From positions 124,001 through 188,000 of the forward strand of contig NZ_JBAJMW010000002.1 in NCBI RefSeq assembly GCF_036881825.1: 64,000 nucleotides of DNA, read 5' to 3'. Position numbers and translations under genes: made by a program. How positions within the stretch are numbered: the stretch's first letter is position 1; every line of letters begins with the position of its first letter. The notes under the pieces were generated by a model, which worked only from the letters and a program-made list of their open reading frames with translations, ran no database searches and was not told the origin of the DNA. The stretch is from Tersicoccus mangrovi (GTDB lineage Bacteria; Actinomycetota; Actinomycetes; Actinomycetales; Micrococcaceae). This document shows positions 1 to 7,726 of the stretch, one piece after another.

Positions 1-403
1 TGCCCGTGCTCACACCGGCGCGCTCGAGGGCGTCGGCGATCACGGCGGAGAACTCCTGGTAGCGCGTCTGGGAGCCGACGATCGGGTCCGGATGAGGCTG
101 CACGTGGTCGATGATGACGGCACCCTCGTCGTAGATCGCCACCCGGCCGCCGGACTTGCGCACGGTCGGGGTGTATCCGGCGTCGCGGCACCGGGCCGTG
201 GCGGCGACGTAGCCGTGCAGGCGCACGTCGCGCTGACCGAAGGCAGCGGTCGGCCGGGGCCGGTAGATGCGCACGGTGGGGGCGACGGCGCCCTCCCGGG
301 CGGCCGCGAGCAGGTGCAGGGCGTAGTCGAGATCCGGCTGCGCGCCGAACGACGTGTCCTGGACGACGACCTCGAGGTGCTCGGTGAACAACCCGTCAGC
401 CAC
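1..403 (-). CDS. Lipoate-protein ligase A family protein (C-terminus beyond window)
   Basis: Reading the reverse strand from GTG at 403 gives an N-terminal LplA/LipM-like domain. It contains VRIYRPRPTAAFGQRDV followed by RKSGGRVAIYDEGAVII, the counterpart of the RRxSGGGAVYHD motif of the biotin/lipoate ligase family. Such enzymes attach or transfer lipoyl or octanoyl groups to acyl-carrier domains. The GTG is preferred because GAGGGGAGG lies six bases upstream. The ATG at 408 is in another frame and sits on top of that ribosome site. About 134 residues are present and the rest lies left of position 1, so ligase cannot be separated from octanoyltransferase. Confidence 0.72.
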   Translation of the reverse strand, partial: MADGLFTEHLEVVVQDTSFGAQPDLDYALHLLAAAREGAVAPTVRIYRPRPTAAFGQRDVRLHGYVAATARCRDAGYTPTVRKSGGRVAIYDEGAVIIDHVQPHPDPIVGSQTRYQEFSAVIADALERAGVSTG

Positions 404-492
404 GCCATGCCTCCCCTCGCCTGTCAGCGCACATATCCACAGGATGCCACGGCCCCTGTCACCGGCCGCGGGCGGCGCGTCATCATGGGGCC

Positions 493-1134
493 ATGACCAG
501 CCACGCGAGAACCGTCGATGCACTCCTGGACGCCTGCGGCACCACGTTCGCCGAGGACGCCGGGATCACCCTGAAGGACGCCCCGGCGCCGCTGTACCAG
601 CTGCTCGTGCTGGTCACGCTGCTGTCGACCCGGATCAAGGCGGACATCGCGGTGGCCGCGGCCCGCGAACTGTTCGACGCCGGGTGGACCACCCCCGAGC
701 GACTGCGGGACTCCACGTGGCAGCAGCGCGTGGATGCCCTCGGCCGGGCGCACTACCGCCGCTACGACGAGGGCAGGGCCACCCGGCTCGCCGAGGGCGC
801 CGACCTGCTCCTGGAGCGGTGGCACGGGGACCTGCGGCGGTTGCGGGACGAGGCCGGAGACGCCGCCGGCGTTCAGGCCTCGCTGCGGGAGTTCCCCGGC
901 ATCGGGCCGACCGGTGCGGCCATCTTCTGCCGGGAGGCCCAGGGCGTCTGGCCGGTGCTGGCGCCGTTCGCGGACCGCCGCGTCGCCGACGGGGCGGCGA
1001 AGCTGGGACTGCCGACGGACGAGAAGGCTCTCGCCGCGCTCGTGTCCGCGGAGGATCTGCCGGCGCTGGTGGCGGCGTGCGTCCGGGTGGCGCTCGACGA
1101 CGGCCTCGCCGAGCGTGTCCTCAGCGAGAGCTGA
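493..1134 (+). CDS. HhH-GPD (endonuclease III-like) base-excision repair protein
   Basis: This 213-residue protein has the all-helical endonuclease III-like fold signature. The helix-hairpin-helix FPGIGPTGAAIFCREAQ lies near residue 140 and a helical N-terminal half contains LLVLVTLLSTRIKAD. The family binds DNA and often excises damaged bases. The lysine that acts as nucleophile in true endonuclease III (LPGVGRKTA) is replaced by threonine here, and no C-terminal four-cysteine iron-sulfur cluster is visible. It may therefore be a monofunctional or non-catalytic relative. Its stop abuts that of the convergent glycosyltransferase gene. A damaged copy of its 3' end lies at about 2714-2785. Confidence 0.7.
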   Translation: MTSHARTVDALLDACGTTFAEDAGITLKDAPAPLYQLLVLVTLLSTRIKADIAVAAARELFDAGWTTPERLRDSTWQQRVDALGRAHYRRYDEGRATRLAEGADLLLERWHGDLRRLRDEAGDAAGVQASLREFPGIGPTGAAIFCREAQGVWPVLAPFADRRVADGAAKLGLPTDEKALAALVSAEDLPALVAACVRVALDDGLAERVLSES

Positions 1135-2655
1135 TCAGCTGAGGTGCCGGAACCGATCCCACAATCGATCCCAGGGGGCGACGGGTCCACGACAGGCGGT
1201 GATCGGTTGGCCCTGTTCCTCGTTCTTCACGCCGACCCTGTTGTCGAGCGTGGCGATCTGGGTGCACGAGGCGAAGAGATTCGCCACGCGCCGTCCCTGC
1301 GAGCCGACGATGACCACGGTGTCAGCCCCGGCGGGCGGACCACCGTCGTCTCCCAAGGCGTTGTGGCCGCTGACGACCGGAGGAAGGTCGCGCCCGAAGC
1401 GATTCAAGGCACCGGCTTCGCCGTAGTTGGAGGCGATGACGGCATCAGCGTGAGTCGCCGCCGAGGCCGCCGACACCTGCGCCGCGTAGGTCTCCCAGCC
1501 CACCTGGTCCCCGGCGGCCGTGTTGATCGCGGCGAGGCCCGTCGCACCGAACACCTGCATCGGCAGCAGTGGTAACGAGGTCAGCGCACAGCCGACCGCG
1601 TTGACGACGAGTAGCCCGGCGACCAGCCAGCGGCGTCCGCGGGTGCGCGCCCATGCCGTCACCGGGACGGCGCCGATCGCCACGAGCGTCGCCAGCACCC
1701 CCGCCGTGTAGTAGTACTGGGTGCCGCCGATGAAGACGAAGGCCACGACGACGGCCACGGTGACGCCGAACCACCGCAACTGCCGCCAGCCGGGGCGCCG
1801 GAACAGCCCGACGAGGCCGAGTATCCAGACCGCGGCCAGGACCGGCCCGACGAGCAGGACGAGCATCGGCCACATCAGGATCCTCACCTGGGCGCCGTTG
1901 TGCTGGCTGAGGGCTGCTCCCATCGCCAGCTGGGGCCAGCCGTGAGCGATCTGGTACACGACGGTCGGAATGGCCAGTACGCCCGCGAGCGCCACCCCGG
2001 CCCACATCCAGCGGCACGCGAACCAGCGGCGCGGCCCGACGACGGCCAGACCGGCGGCGATCCCGGCCATGAGCACCACCACGAGCACCTTGTTGAGCGT
2101 GCTCGCCCCGATCACCGCGCCCGCGGCCACCCACCACCGGCCGTCCATCCGCAGCACCGCACGGAACGCGAACAACAGGGCGGCCGGCCACACCACCAGG
2201 TCGAGCGACGCGGTGAGGAGCACGTGGCCGAACAGCAGCGTCAGGGTCGCCCCGGCCATGGCCCACGCGGTGAACCGTTGAGCGCGACGGTCGCCGCCGA
2301 CCTCCCGCGTGATGAGTGCCAGGAGGAACAGAGAGCCGGCAGCGCAGAGCAACGGGACGACCCTCAACGCGACCACACTGTCACCGAGCAAGTGGACCGC
2401 GGCGTGGGCCAGCAGCGGCGTCAGCGGCGGCTGGTCGGTGTATCCCCAGTCGAGCGGAAGCATCCGGAAGTAGAGCTCGTCCCGGTGGTAGCCGTACCAC
2501 GGGGCCAGGACGGCCAGCACGACGACGAGCACCAGGACCGCTGCAGCGAAGTCCCGGAGCGCGAAGGGGTGCCGCGGCGCAGGCACTCCCTCCTGGCCGA
2601 CCCCGGCCGGCGCCAACCGCCGGCCCTCGGCCCCCGACGAGGCATCCGAGCTCAC
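1135..2655 (-). CDS. GT39-type membrane glycosyltransferase (ArnT/PMT-like)
   Basis: A 506-residue polytopic membrane protein with about eleven hydrophobic segments after a polar N-terminus of about 30 residues. The first periplasmic loop carries GYHRDELYF, the DE-containing catalytic signature of GT39/GT83 enzymes, followed by DWGYTDQPPLTPLL. Enzymes of this class use polyprenyl-phosphate sugars to glycosylate proteins or lipids at the outer membrane face. The acceptor cannot be read from sequence. Start is GTG. The gene sits between the HhH gene and a remnant of that gene's 3' end, so it may have been inserted or rearranged into this place. Confidence 0.75.
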   Translation of the reverse strand: MSSDASSGAEGRRLAPAGVGQEGVPAPRHPFALRDFAAAVLVLVVVLAVLAPWYGYHRDELYFRMLPLDWGYTDQPPLTPLLAHAAVHLLGDSVVALRVVPLLCAAGSLFLLALITREVGGDRRAQRFTAWAMAGATLTLLFGHVLLTASLDLVVWPAALLFAFRAVLRMDGRWWVAAGAVIGASTLNKVLVVVLMAGIAAGLAVVGPRRWFACRWMWAGVALAGVLAIPTVVYQIAHGWPQLAMGAALSQHNGAQVRILMWPMLVLLVGPVLAAVWILGLVGLFRRPGWRQLRWFGVTVAVVVAFVFIGGTQYYYTAGVLATLVAIGAVPVTAWARTRGRRWLVAGLLVVNAVGCALTSLPLLPMQVFGATGLAAINTAAGDQVGWETYAAQVSAASAATHADAVIASNYGEAGALNRFGRDLPPVVSGHNALGDDGGPPAGADTVVIVGSQGRRVANLFASCTQIATLDNRVGVKNEEQGQPITACRGPVAPWDRLWDRFRHLS

Positions 2656-2713
2656 GCGCTCAGCCTAGGGTCGCACTGCGGACGACTTCCGTCCGGGTGC
2701 TGAAAGAGCGTGG

Positions 2714-2785
2714 ACTCCGGCGAGATGCGTGCGCGGGCGTGCCGGACGAGACCACCTCGCCGAGCGCGTCCTCAGCGGGAGCTGA
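2714..2785 (+). pseudogene. Remnant of a second HhH glycosylase 3' end
   Basis: Positions 2756-2785 match 1105-1134, the last ten codons of the intact HhH gene, at 28 of 30 bases. Both copies end in an in-frame TGA. The same frame reads CVRGRAGRDHLAERVLSGS against CVRVALDDGLAERVLSES in the intact gene. No start or body of the gene remains, and the last 14 bases lie inside the 3' end of the convergent topoisomerase gene. I read it as the scar of a duplication or of an insertion that separated the HhH gene from its former neighbour. Confidence 0.55.
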
Positions 2786-3764
2786 GCAGTTTGACCGTCG
2801 CGCGGTCCGGACTGACGCCGGTCTTGATCACCCGGCCCCGTCGGAAGCGGTTGACGACGCGCGGATCCACGTAGCTGTTGCGGGCCATCGCCGGGGTGTT
2901 GTGCAGGGTCTCGGCGGTCTCGCGCATGGCGCGGGAGATGGCCCGCGCTTTCGCGCTGTCGGATGCGGCGGCGCCGACCGTCTCTCCCGCCTCGGCGAGG
3001 CTGATCGCGGCGGTGACGGTGCCCTTCCACGTGCGGAAGTCCTTGGCGGTGAACTCCCCGCCGGCGATGTCGGCGATGTAGTGGTTGATGTCCTGGCTGG
3101 TCAGACCCACGCGCTTGCGGCCGACCCGGTAGGAGAGGAACCGCTTGTTCCCGCCCTGGCCGCCCCGGTCCCGGGCGAAGTCGGCGAGCTGGTCGTCGTC
3201 GAGCAGCAGGTCCCACTCCTTGCCGGACTTGCCCGTGAACCGCAGCCGGATCGTGTCGCCGTCGACCGAGACGTGCCGGGCGAGCAGAGTGGACACCCCA
3301 TAGGAGCCGTTGTCCTGGGCGTACTTCTTTCCGCCGATCCGCAGCGATCCGTAGTCGAAGAGCCGGACGGCGGCGGCGAGGCACCGCAGGCGCTCGTCCT
3401 CGCGCTGGGCGATGTCGCGGGAGACCGCACGCCGCACCCGGGACATCCGCGACCCGAGGTCGAGGGAGCGCTCGTACTTGACGCTGGACCGCCGGCCGGT
3501 CCAGCGCTCGTGGTAGATGTACTGGCGCCGGCCGGCGCCGTCGGTGCCGATGGCCTGGATGTGCTCGCGTTCGGTCGGGGCGATCCAGACGTCGTGCCAG
3601 GCGGGCGGGACGGCGAGGGCGGCGAACCGGTCCTTGAGGGTCTCGTCGGTGACGTTGTTGCCGTTCCAGTCGAGGTACTCGAAGCCCTTGCCGCGGCCTT
3701 TGCGGATGTATCCCGGGCCGTTCGTCCTGGCCCTCTTCAGTCGCTCGCTCCGCGTACCGGCCAC
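2772..3764 (-). CDS. DNA topoisomerase IB (eukaryote-like type)
   Basis: The 330-residue product has the bacterial/poxviral TopIB layout. An N-terminal beta domain (GPGYIRKGRGKGFEYLDWNG, near residues 16-35) is followed by the catalytic domain with R142 in LRIGGKKYA, K179 in FTGKSGKEW, R244 in KDFRTWKG and the nucleophile Y298 in ARNSYVDPRV. These enzymes relax supercoils by a 3'-phosphotyrosyl intermediate without ATP. Length and all catalytic residues look intact. The 3' end overlaps the HhH remnant. It is divergent from no gene, since an SDR with its own terminator lies upstream on the same strand. Confidence 0.92.
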   Translation of the reverse strand: MAGTRSERLKRARTNGPGYIRKGRGKGFEYLDWNGNNVTDETLKDRFAALAVPPAWHDVWIAPTEREHIQAIGTDGAGRRQYIYHERWTGRRSSVKYERSLDLGSRMSRVRRAVSRDIAQREDERLRCLAAAVRLFDYGSLRIGGKKYAQDNGSYGVSTLLARHVSVDGDTIRLRFTGKSGKEWDLLLDDDQLADFARDRGGQGGNKRFLSYRVGRKRVGLTSQDINHYIADIAGGEFTAKDFRTWKGTVTAAISLAEAGETVGAAASDSAKARAISRAMRETAETLHNTPAMARNSYVDPRVVNRFRRGRVIKTGVSPDRATVKLLSSR

Positions 3765-3835
3765 CGGCCCTCCCGTCGTTCGTGCCGCATCCCGCCGTTC
3801 ATCAGCAGGCTTGCTGTGGGGTCAGCCTACGGCAC

Positions 3836-3859
3836 GGTCTCTCGACGAACGAGAGGACC
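3836..3859 (-). terminator. Hairpin downstream of the SDR gene
   Basis: CTCTCG (3839-3844) pairs with CGAGAG (3850-3855) across a five-base loop, extended by GGT/ACC with one bulge. It begins 12 bases past the SDR stop codon on the minus strand. There is no T run, as is common for actinobacterial terminators. Confidence 0.45.
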
Positions 3860-3870
3860 GGACCCGTGTC

Positions 3871-4668
3871 TCAGGCGTCGCGCCAATCGTCGCTCGTGAG
3901 GTGGGAGCCCGCCTGTGGGCCCATCTGGAGCATGCCTCCGTCGACCGGCCAGGACGCGCCGGTCACGTAGCTGGCGGCCGACGACGCGAGGAAGGCGATG
4001 ACGGCGGCGATCTCGTCCGGGCTTCCGGGCCGGCCGAGCGGGATGCCGGGCCGCTTCTCCTTGAATGCGTCCTCGGCCTCGGCGTCGTTCATGGGGGTCG
4101 CGATCTCGCCGGGCGCGACGGCGTTGACGGTGATGTCATGACGGCCGAGCTCGAGGGCCATGGTCTTCACCAGGCCGCCCAGCCCGTGCTTGGAGACGTC
4201 GTACGCGGAGGCGCCGACGCGGGGCTGGGTCTCGTGGACGCTCGTCACGACGATCAGCCGGCCGCCGTCACCGGCGTCGACCATCCGCCGCGCAGCACGC
4301 TGCAGGCAGACGAAGGCGCCGGTGAGGTTGGTGTCGACGGTGGTCCGCCACGTGTCGAGGTCGAGGTCGAGGAAGGGGGTGCCGTCGCCGGTGCCGGAGT
4401 TGTTGACGAACACGTCGAGGCCGCCGAGGTCCTCGGCGAGGGCGTCGATGACGTCGCCGCACCCGGGCAGGTCGCTCGTGTCGAGCTGGCGGACGGCGGC
4501 CTGCTGACCGGCGTCGCGGACCGCTCGAGCGGTCTCCTCGGCGCCGTCCTGATCGGAGTGCCAGGTGATGCCGACGTCCAGGCCCGCGTGGGCGAGGGCG
4601 ACGGCGGTCGAGCGTCCGATGCCGGAATCGGATCCGGTGACGATGGCTCGGCGCGGGGTGAAGGCCAC
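3871..4668 (-). CDS. SDR family NAD(P)-dependent oxidoreductase
   Basis: A classical short-chain dehydrogenase of 265 residues. It has TGSDSGIG at 11-18 for nucleotide binding, NNSG at 89-92, catalytic Ser143, Tyr156 and Lys160 (YDVSK), and a C-terminal TGASWPVDGG. It probably oxidises or reduces a small alcohol/ketone or sugar; the substrate is unknown. The reading frame stays open further upstream, but GTG at 4668 is chosen because AGGAG lies seven bases before it and the nucleotide-binding strand follows directly. It is divergent from the DUF6480 gene. The 90-base gap between them must carry both promoters. Confidence 0.88.
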   Translation of the reverse strand: MAFTPRRAIVTGSDSGIGRSTAVALAHAGLDVGITWHSDQDGAEETARAVRDAGQQAAVRQLDTSDLPGCGDVIDALAEDLGGLDVFVNNSGTGDGTPFLDLDLDTWRTTVDTNLTGAFVCLQRAARRMVDAGDGGRLIVVTSVHETQPRVGASAYDVSKHGLGGLVKTMALELGRHDITVNAVAPGEIATPMNDAEAEDAFKEKRPGIPLGRPGSPDEIAAVIAFLASSAASYVTGASWPVDGGMLQMGPQAGSHLTSDDWRDA

Positions 4669-4758
4669 GGCATGCTCCTGAAGTCTCGGGATCGAGCCAC
4701 CGGTCAGCAGCCCATAAGCATGCTTTCGAATAGCGGCCGAACGTGCAAGAGTTGGTGC

Positions 4759-5040
4759 ATGAGCAGCAACCCCGACCCGGAGGACGAGCGCGTCACCGGT
4801 CTCGAGCCCGGCGGCGGCGTCCCCCCGGGTGAGACCCCGCCTGCGGAGGGCAGTATTGCCGAAGACATCGGCCACGAGGAGGAACGCGGCAAGGCGCCCC
4901 GCGCGTTCAACGCGCTGTGGATCGTCGCGATCGCCATCGTCGTCGTGCTCGTCATCATCTTCTTCGTCGGTAAAGCCGTCGGCCTGTTCACCATGACCGG
5001 CGTCGCTCTTCCTCTCGGCGCGGGAGTGCTTCGCCTCTAG
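4759..5040 (+). CDS. DUF6480 family small membrane protein
   Basis: A 93-residue protein whose N-terminal half (SSNPDPEDERVTGLEPGGGV, then PPGETPPAEGS) matches the conserved actinobacterial DUF6480 opening. One strongly hydrophobic helix (ALWIVAIAIVVVLVIIFFVG) lies near residues 50-69. The topology suggests a single-pass membrane protein with a proline- and acid-rich cytosolic tail. Function is not known. Its stop overlaps that of the convergent acetyltransferase gene (5037-5040). Confidence 0.75.
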   Translation: MSSNPDPEDERVTGLEPGGGVPPGETPPAEGSIAEDIGHEEERGKAPRAFNALWIVAIAIVVVLVIIFFVGKAVGLFTMTGVALPLGAGVLRL

Positions 5041-5555
5041 CGGTCGAGATCGGCAGCGAACGACATGCCCATGACGGTGCGTCGAGGAACGGAGCCTGTG
5101 GAGTCGTCGTCGACGTGGCTCATGCCGATCTTCTCGGCGACGCGGAGGGAAGCAGTGTTGCGCGGGTCGATGATCGCCACCAGTTCAGGCGATCCCAGCA
5201 CGTCCCGCGCGAGGTCGCGGCAGGCCGCTGCGGCTTCGGTGGCGTAGCCGAGCCTCTGCCGGTCGGCGCGGACGTGGTAGCCGACCTCCAGCCGTCTGGT
5301 GTCGTTGACCCGCTGCCAGGTCAAGCCGCAGTCGCCGAGAAACTCGCCGGCGTGGGTCTCGATGATCCACAGCCCGTAGCCGTGTTCGGCGTAGTTGCGC
5401 TGGTTCCAGGCGATCCAGCCCGCCGCCTCGTCGCGGGTCTTCGGGGCCGGGTAGTAGGTCATGACGACGGGGTCGCTGAGGAGCGCCGCCATGGCGTCCA
5501 GGTCGGCCTCGGTCATCTCACGGAAGCGCAGTCGCGCGGTCTCTGCTGGGAACAC
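5037..5555 (-). CDS. GNAT family N-acetyltransferase (RimJ/RimL type)
   Basis: A 172-residue acetyltransferase beginning ETARLRFREMTEADLDAM, the typical RimJ/RimL start. It continues with VGYHVRADRQRLGYATEAAAA, which holds the acetyl-CoA pyrophosphate loop, and NTASLRVAEKIGMSHVDDD near the C-terminus. Members acetylate amino groups of ribosomal proteins, other proteins or small molecules using acetyl-CoA in the cytosol. The substrate cannot be assigned. Translation starts at GTG with only a weak ribosome site. Confidence 0.85.
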   Translation of the reverse strand: MFPAETARLRFREMTEADLDAMAALLSDPVVMTYYPAPKTRDEAAGWIAWNQRNYAEHGYGLWIIETHAGEFLGDCGLTWQRVNDTRRLEVGYHVRADRQRLGYATEAAAACRDLARDVLGSPELVAIIDPRNTASLRVAEKIGMSHVDDDSTGSVPRRTVMGMSFAADLDR

Positions 5556-5600
5556 CCGATCACGGTAGCGGGCGGCGCTCCCGGCTCGCGCTCGGTGCGG

Positions 5601-6581
5601 TCAGCGCGTCGGCAGCCCGCAAGCCCAGCCGTTGGGATCGGCGGCGCAGTTGTCGGCGACGTTGGCAGCCTTGGCCCGCCAGACCGTGAGCCCCACCGGA
5701 GCGCTGTCCACGCTGATGGTGCCGGCGATCGGCTGGTAGGGCCGTCCGTTGTAGGTGTACTCGCCGCGGTAGATCGTGCTGACGGTGACGCCCACGGTGC
5801 CGGTGGCGCGGTAGATATGGCTGGTCGCCGTCTTCGCACCCCACTGGGCGCGGGCCAGTGGGCCGCCCGGATCCTCCACCGGCCCGAGGCTCGTGCCGTC
5901 GCCGTAGTGGAAGGTGTAGGCGACGGGGATGGCGCGGATGGTGACGTCGAAGGTCTGGATGCGGGTGGTGAACACCTGGGTGCGGCCGACGGCGTAGACA
6001 TTGGTCTCGGCCCCGCGCAGGGTATGAGGCGACGGCTGGACGACGCTCGAGGCCGCGAGGACGTCGAGCCGGCGCATGTCGTCGACGGTGACGGTCGGCG
6101 AGGTGATCTTGACCGGCTTCCCGTCGGGGGCTGCGAGCACCGGCAGCCCATTGGCGCTGCAGAAGACACCGCCCGTGGGCTCCCACTGACCTGCTTTGCC
6201 GTTCACGGTTGCCTGGACCGCCACCCGGTAGCCGACGTTGCCGGGCGTATCGGCGCACAGGTTCTCCACGACACAGGTCTGTTCGGGAGTCTGGCCGCTG
6301 CAGATGGTGTCGTAGCGAACTTCGTAGGTGATCTTCGGGCCCACTCGAGCAACGGTGATGATCGGCTTGCCAGCCGGTATGGCAGTTCCGTTCAAAGACA
6401 CTGTCTCGGAACCGGCCTTACCAATAACAATCTGCTTGTTCGCATCATCCATGGAACCGCCCAGCCCGGGAAGTTCTCCTGTTGCCGGATCCGCGGCAAC
6501 AGAAGGTGCCAAACTGCTTAACAGCATCAGCACGACTAATAAGGTCGCAGAGAAGAAGCGTCTACCCTTTAAGGCGATCAT
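5601..6581 (-). CDS. Secreted protein with PKD-like domain, unknown function
   Basis: A 326-residue protein with a classic signal peptide (ALKGRR then a hydrophobic stretch ending SLAPSVAA at about residue 30). A cysteine-containing region is followed by a PKD-like segment (YTFHYGDGTS ... HIYRATGTVGVTVSTIY) near residues 225-275. PKD folds usually mediate extracellular protein or polysaccharide contacts. The start overlaps the preceding lipoprotein gene by 20 bases, and GGGAGGTGG sits just upstream, so the two are probably translated from one message. I do not recognise a more specific family. Confidence 0.65.
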   Translation of the reverse strand: MIALKGRRFFSATLLVVLMLLSSLAPSVAADPATGELPGLGGSMDDANKQIVIGKAGSETVSLNGTAIPAGKPIITVARVGPKITYEVRYDTICSGQTPEQTCVVENLCADTPGNVGYRVAVQATVNGKAGQWEPTGGVFCSANGLPVLAAPDGKPVKITSPTVTVDDMRRLDVLAASSVVQPSPHTLRGAETNVYAVGRTQVFTTRIQTFDVTIRAIPVAYTFHYGDGTSLGPVEDPGGPLARAQWGAKTATSHIYRATGTVGVTVSTIYRGEYTYNGRPYQPIAGTISVDSAPVGLTVWRAKAANVADNCAADPNGWACGLPTR

Positions 6582-7248
6582 AATTGACCACCTCCCACCG
6601 TCCGCCTGAGTAGGACGTCTCCAGCAAGAGAATGTATTCGCCTACATTCGGATTGCGCGCCTTCAACGTTCCGTTTGAACTGAAGATCGAATAGGGCTGC
6701 TGTGAGAGTCCGACTAGGACGATATACCTGCCATTGACATCCGGGAGGAAGCCGTCTCGCAGTTGCATCTGACCAGTGATCTTTCCACCGGAACCCCACC
6801 CGTTCGACGGAATGCTTCGATCGAATGCGTCATATAGAGCGACGCAGTCGACACACTTCTTCGAGGAAGCATCTCGAACGACTGAGCTGTCGCTTGTCTC
6901 ATACGCGTACGACAGCGCCGCCACCCAGTACGCGGCATAGGCCTTCAGCCCCGCCTCGGTCTTCTGCTTCGCTGCAGCCGGCATCGTCGGCTTCGGCAGG
7001 TTCCTCGCCGGACCCTTCGCGCTGCCGGCCGTCGGGCGCGGGTCGGGCGTCGGCGTCGCGCTCGTCGACGGCGTGGGGCTCGCACTGACCGACACGACCG
7101 GTGACGCACTCGGCCCCCCGGACGTCGGCGGGCTCCCGGAGGGCGTCGGACCGCCCGTACATCCCGACGCCGCGACTGCCAGCACCACGGCCCCCACCGC
7201 GGACGCGGCCCATCGCACACCTGTCGCCACTGTTCTCGCTGACACCAT
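6562..7248 (-). CDS. DUF6318 family lipoprotein
   Basis: The 228-residue product starts with a positively charged signal sequence and lipobox (AVAASGC). A Ser/Thr/Pro-rich linker of about 60 residues follows, then a folded domain (KAYAAYWVAALSYAYETSD ... VVNYDRLKG) typical of DUF6318, a family seen mainly in Micrococcales. It is likely lipid-anchored on the outer face of the cell membrane. The domain has two conserved cysteines (KKCVDCVALYD). It is the first gene of a pair with the PKD-like secreted protein, which suggests a joint surface role. No substrate is known. Confidence 0.75.
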   Translation of the reverse strand: MVSARTVATGVRWAASAVGAVVLAVAASGCTGGPTPSGSPPTSGGPSASPVVSVSASPTPSTSATPTPDPRPTAGSAKGPARNLPKPTMPAAAKQKTEAGLKAYAAYWVAALSYAYETSDSSVVRDASSKKCVDCVALYDAFDRSIPSNGWGSGGKITGQMQLRDGFLPDVNGRYIVLVGLSQQPYSIFSSNGTLKARNPNVGEYILLLETSYSGGRWEVVNYDRLKG

Positions 7249-7511
7249 GTGTCCCCCGCTCGGTCAGTCCGACCGACCCCTCGGCCGATCGGAATCCACC
7301 ACCGCGCACACTGCCCCGCTTGTTCGAGACAGCGTACCGGAGGTTGTGACGCAGGCCACGAGGTTATCCACAGGAGTGTCCGAAATGTCGTCAGCATTCT
7401 GCCTTTCCGCCGGCTCTGCCCCTCCGATAGTCGCTTCTGCACCTCCCCGCGCATCGCGGGAGGTGTGCGGCCCAGGGAAGGGGCCGCCGACCGTTCGACA
7501 AGGGAGTGTCC

Positions 7512-7688
7512 ATGAAGTCCTTCGCCTGTGGCGACGTCGTGCCCGGCTGCCAGGCCCGCTGGGTCTGCAACACCGACGAGGAAGTCCTCTTCCAGGTGGC
7601 CCAGCACGCCGCCACCGCTCACGGCCTGACCGAGGTGTCGCCCGAACTGGTTCAGTCCGTGCGCGGCGCTATCGTCACGGTCAGCTGA
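7512..7688 (+). CDS. DUF1059 domain small protein
   Basis: A 58-residue protein that matches DUF1059 nearly end to end: MKSFACGDVVPGC at the start, then a second cysteine in WVCNTDEEVLF and AQHAATAHGLTEV. The paired Cys/His residues suggest metal binding. The family is common in Actinobacteria and archaea and has no assigned function. The ATG at 7512 is chosen over the GTG at 7506 because AAGGGAG is correctly spaced for it. The EAL gene follows 38 bases downstream on the same strand. Confidence 0.8.
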   Translation: MKSFACGDVVPGCQARWVCNTDEEVLFQVAQHAATAHGLTEVSPELVQSVRGAIVTVS

Positions 7689-7726
7689 CCGGCTCGACAC
7701 CGGAACCGACGGCGTCCGGTGCGGCG

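Noticed and set aside
7364..7372. TTATCCACA, a perfect DnaA-box sequence
   Set aside because: Only one copy is seen, with no cluster, AT-rich unwinding region or dnaA/dnaN nearby, so it is not evidence of an origin.
7073..7726. Upstream extension of the EAL reading frame
   Set aside because: It crosses the DUF1059 gene and the DUF6318 start in other frames and reads as low-complexity sequence.
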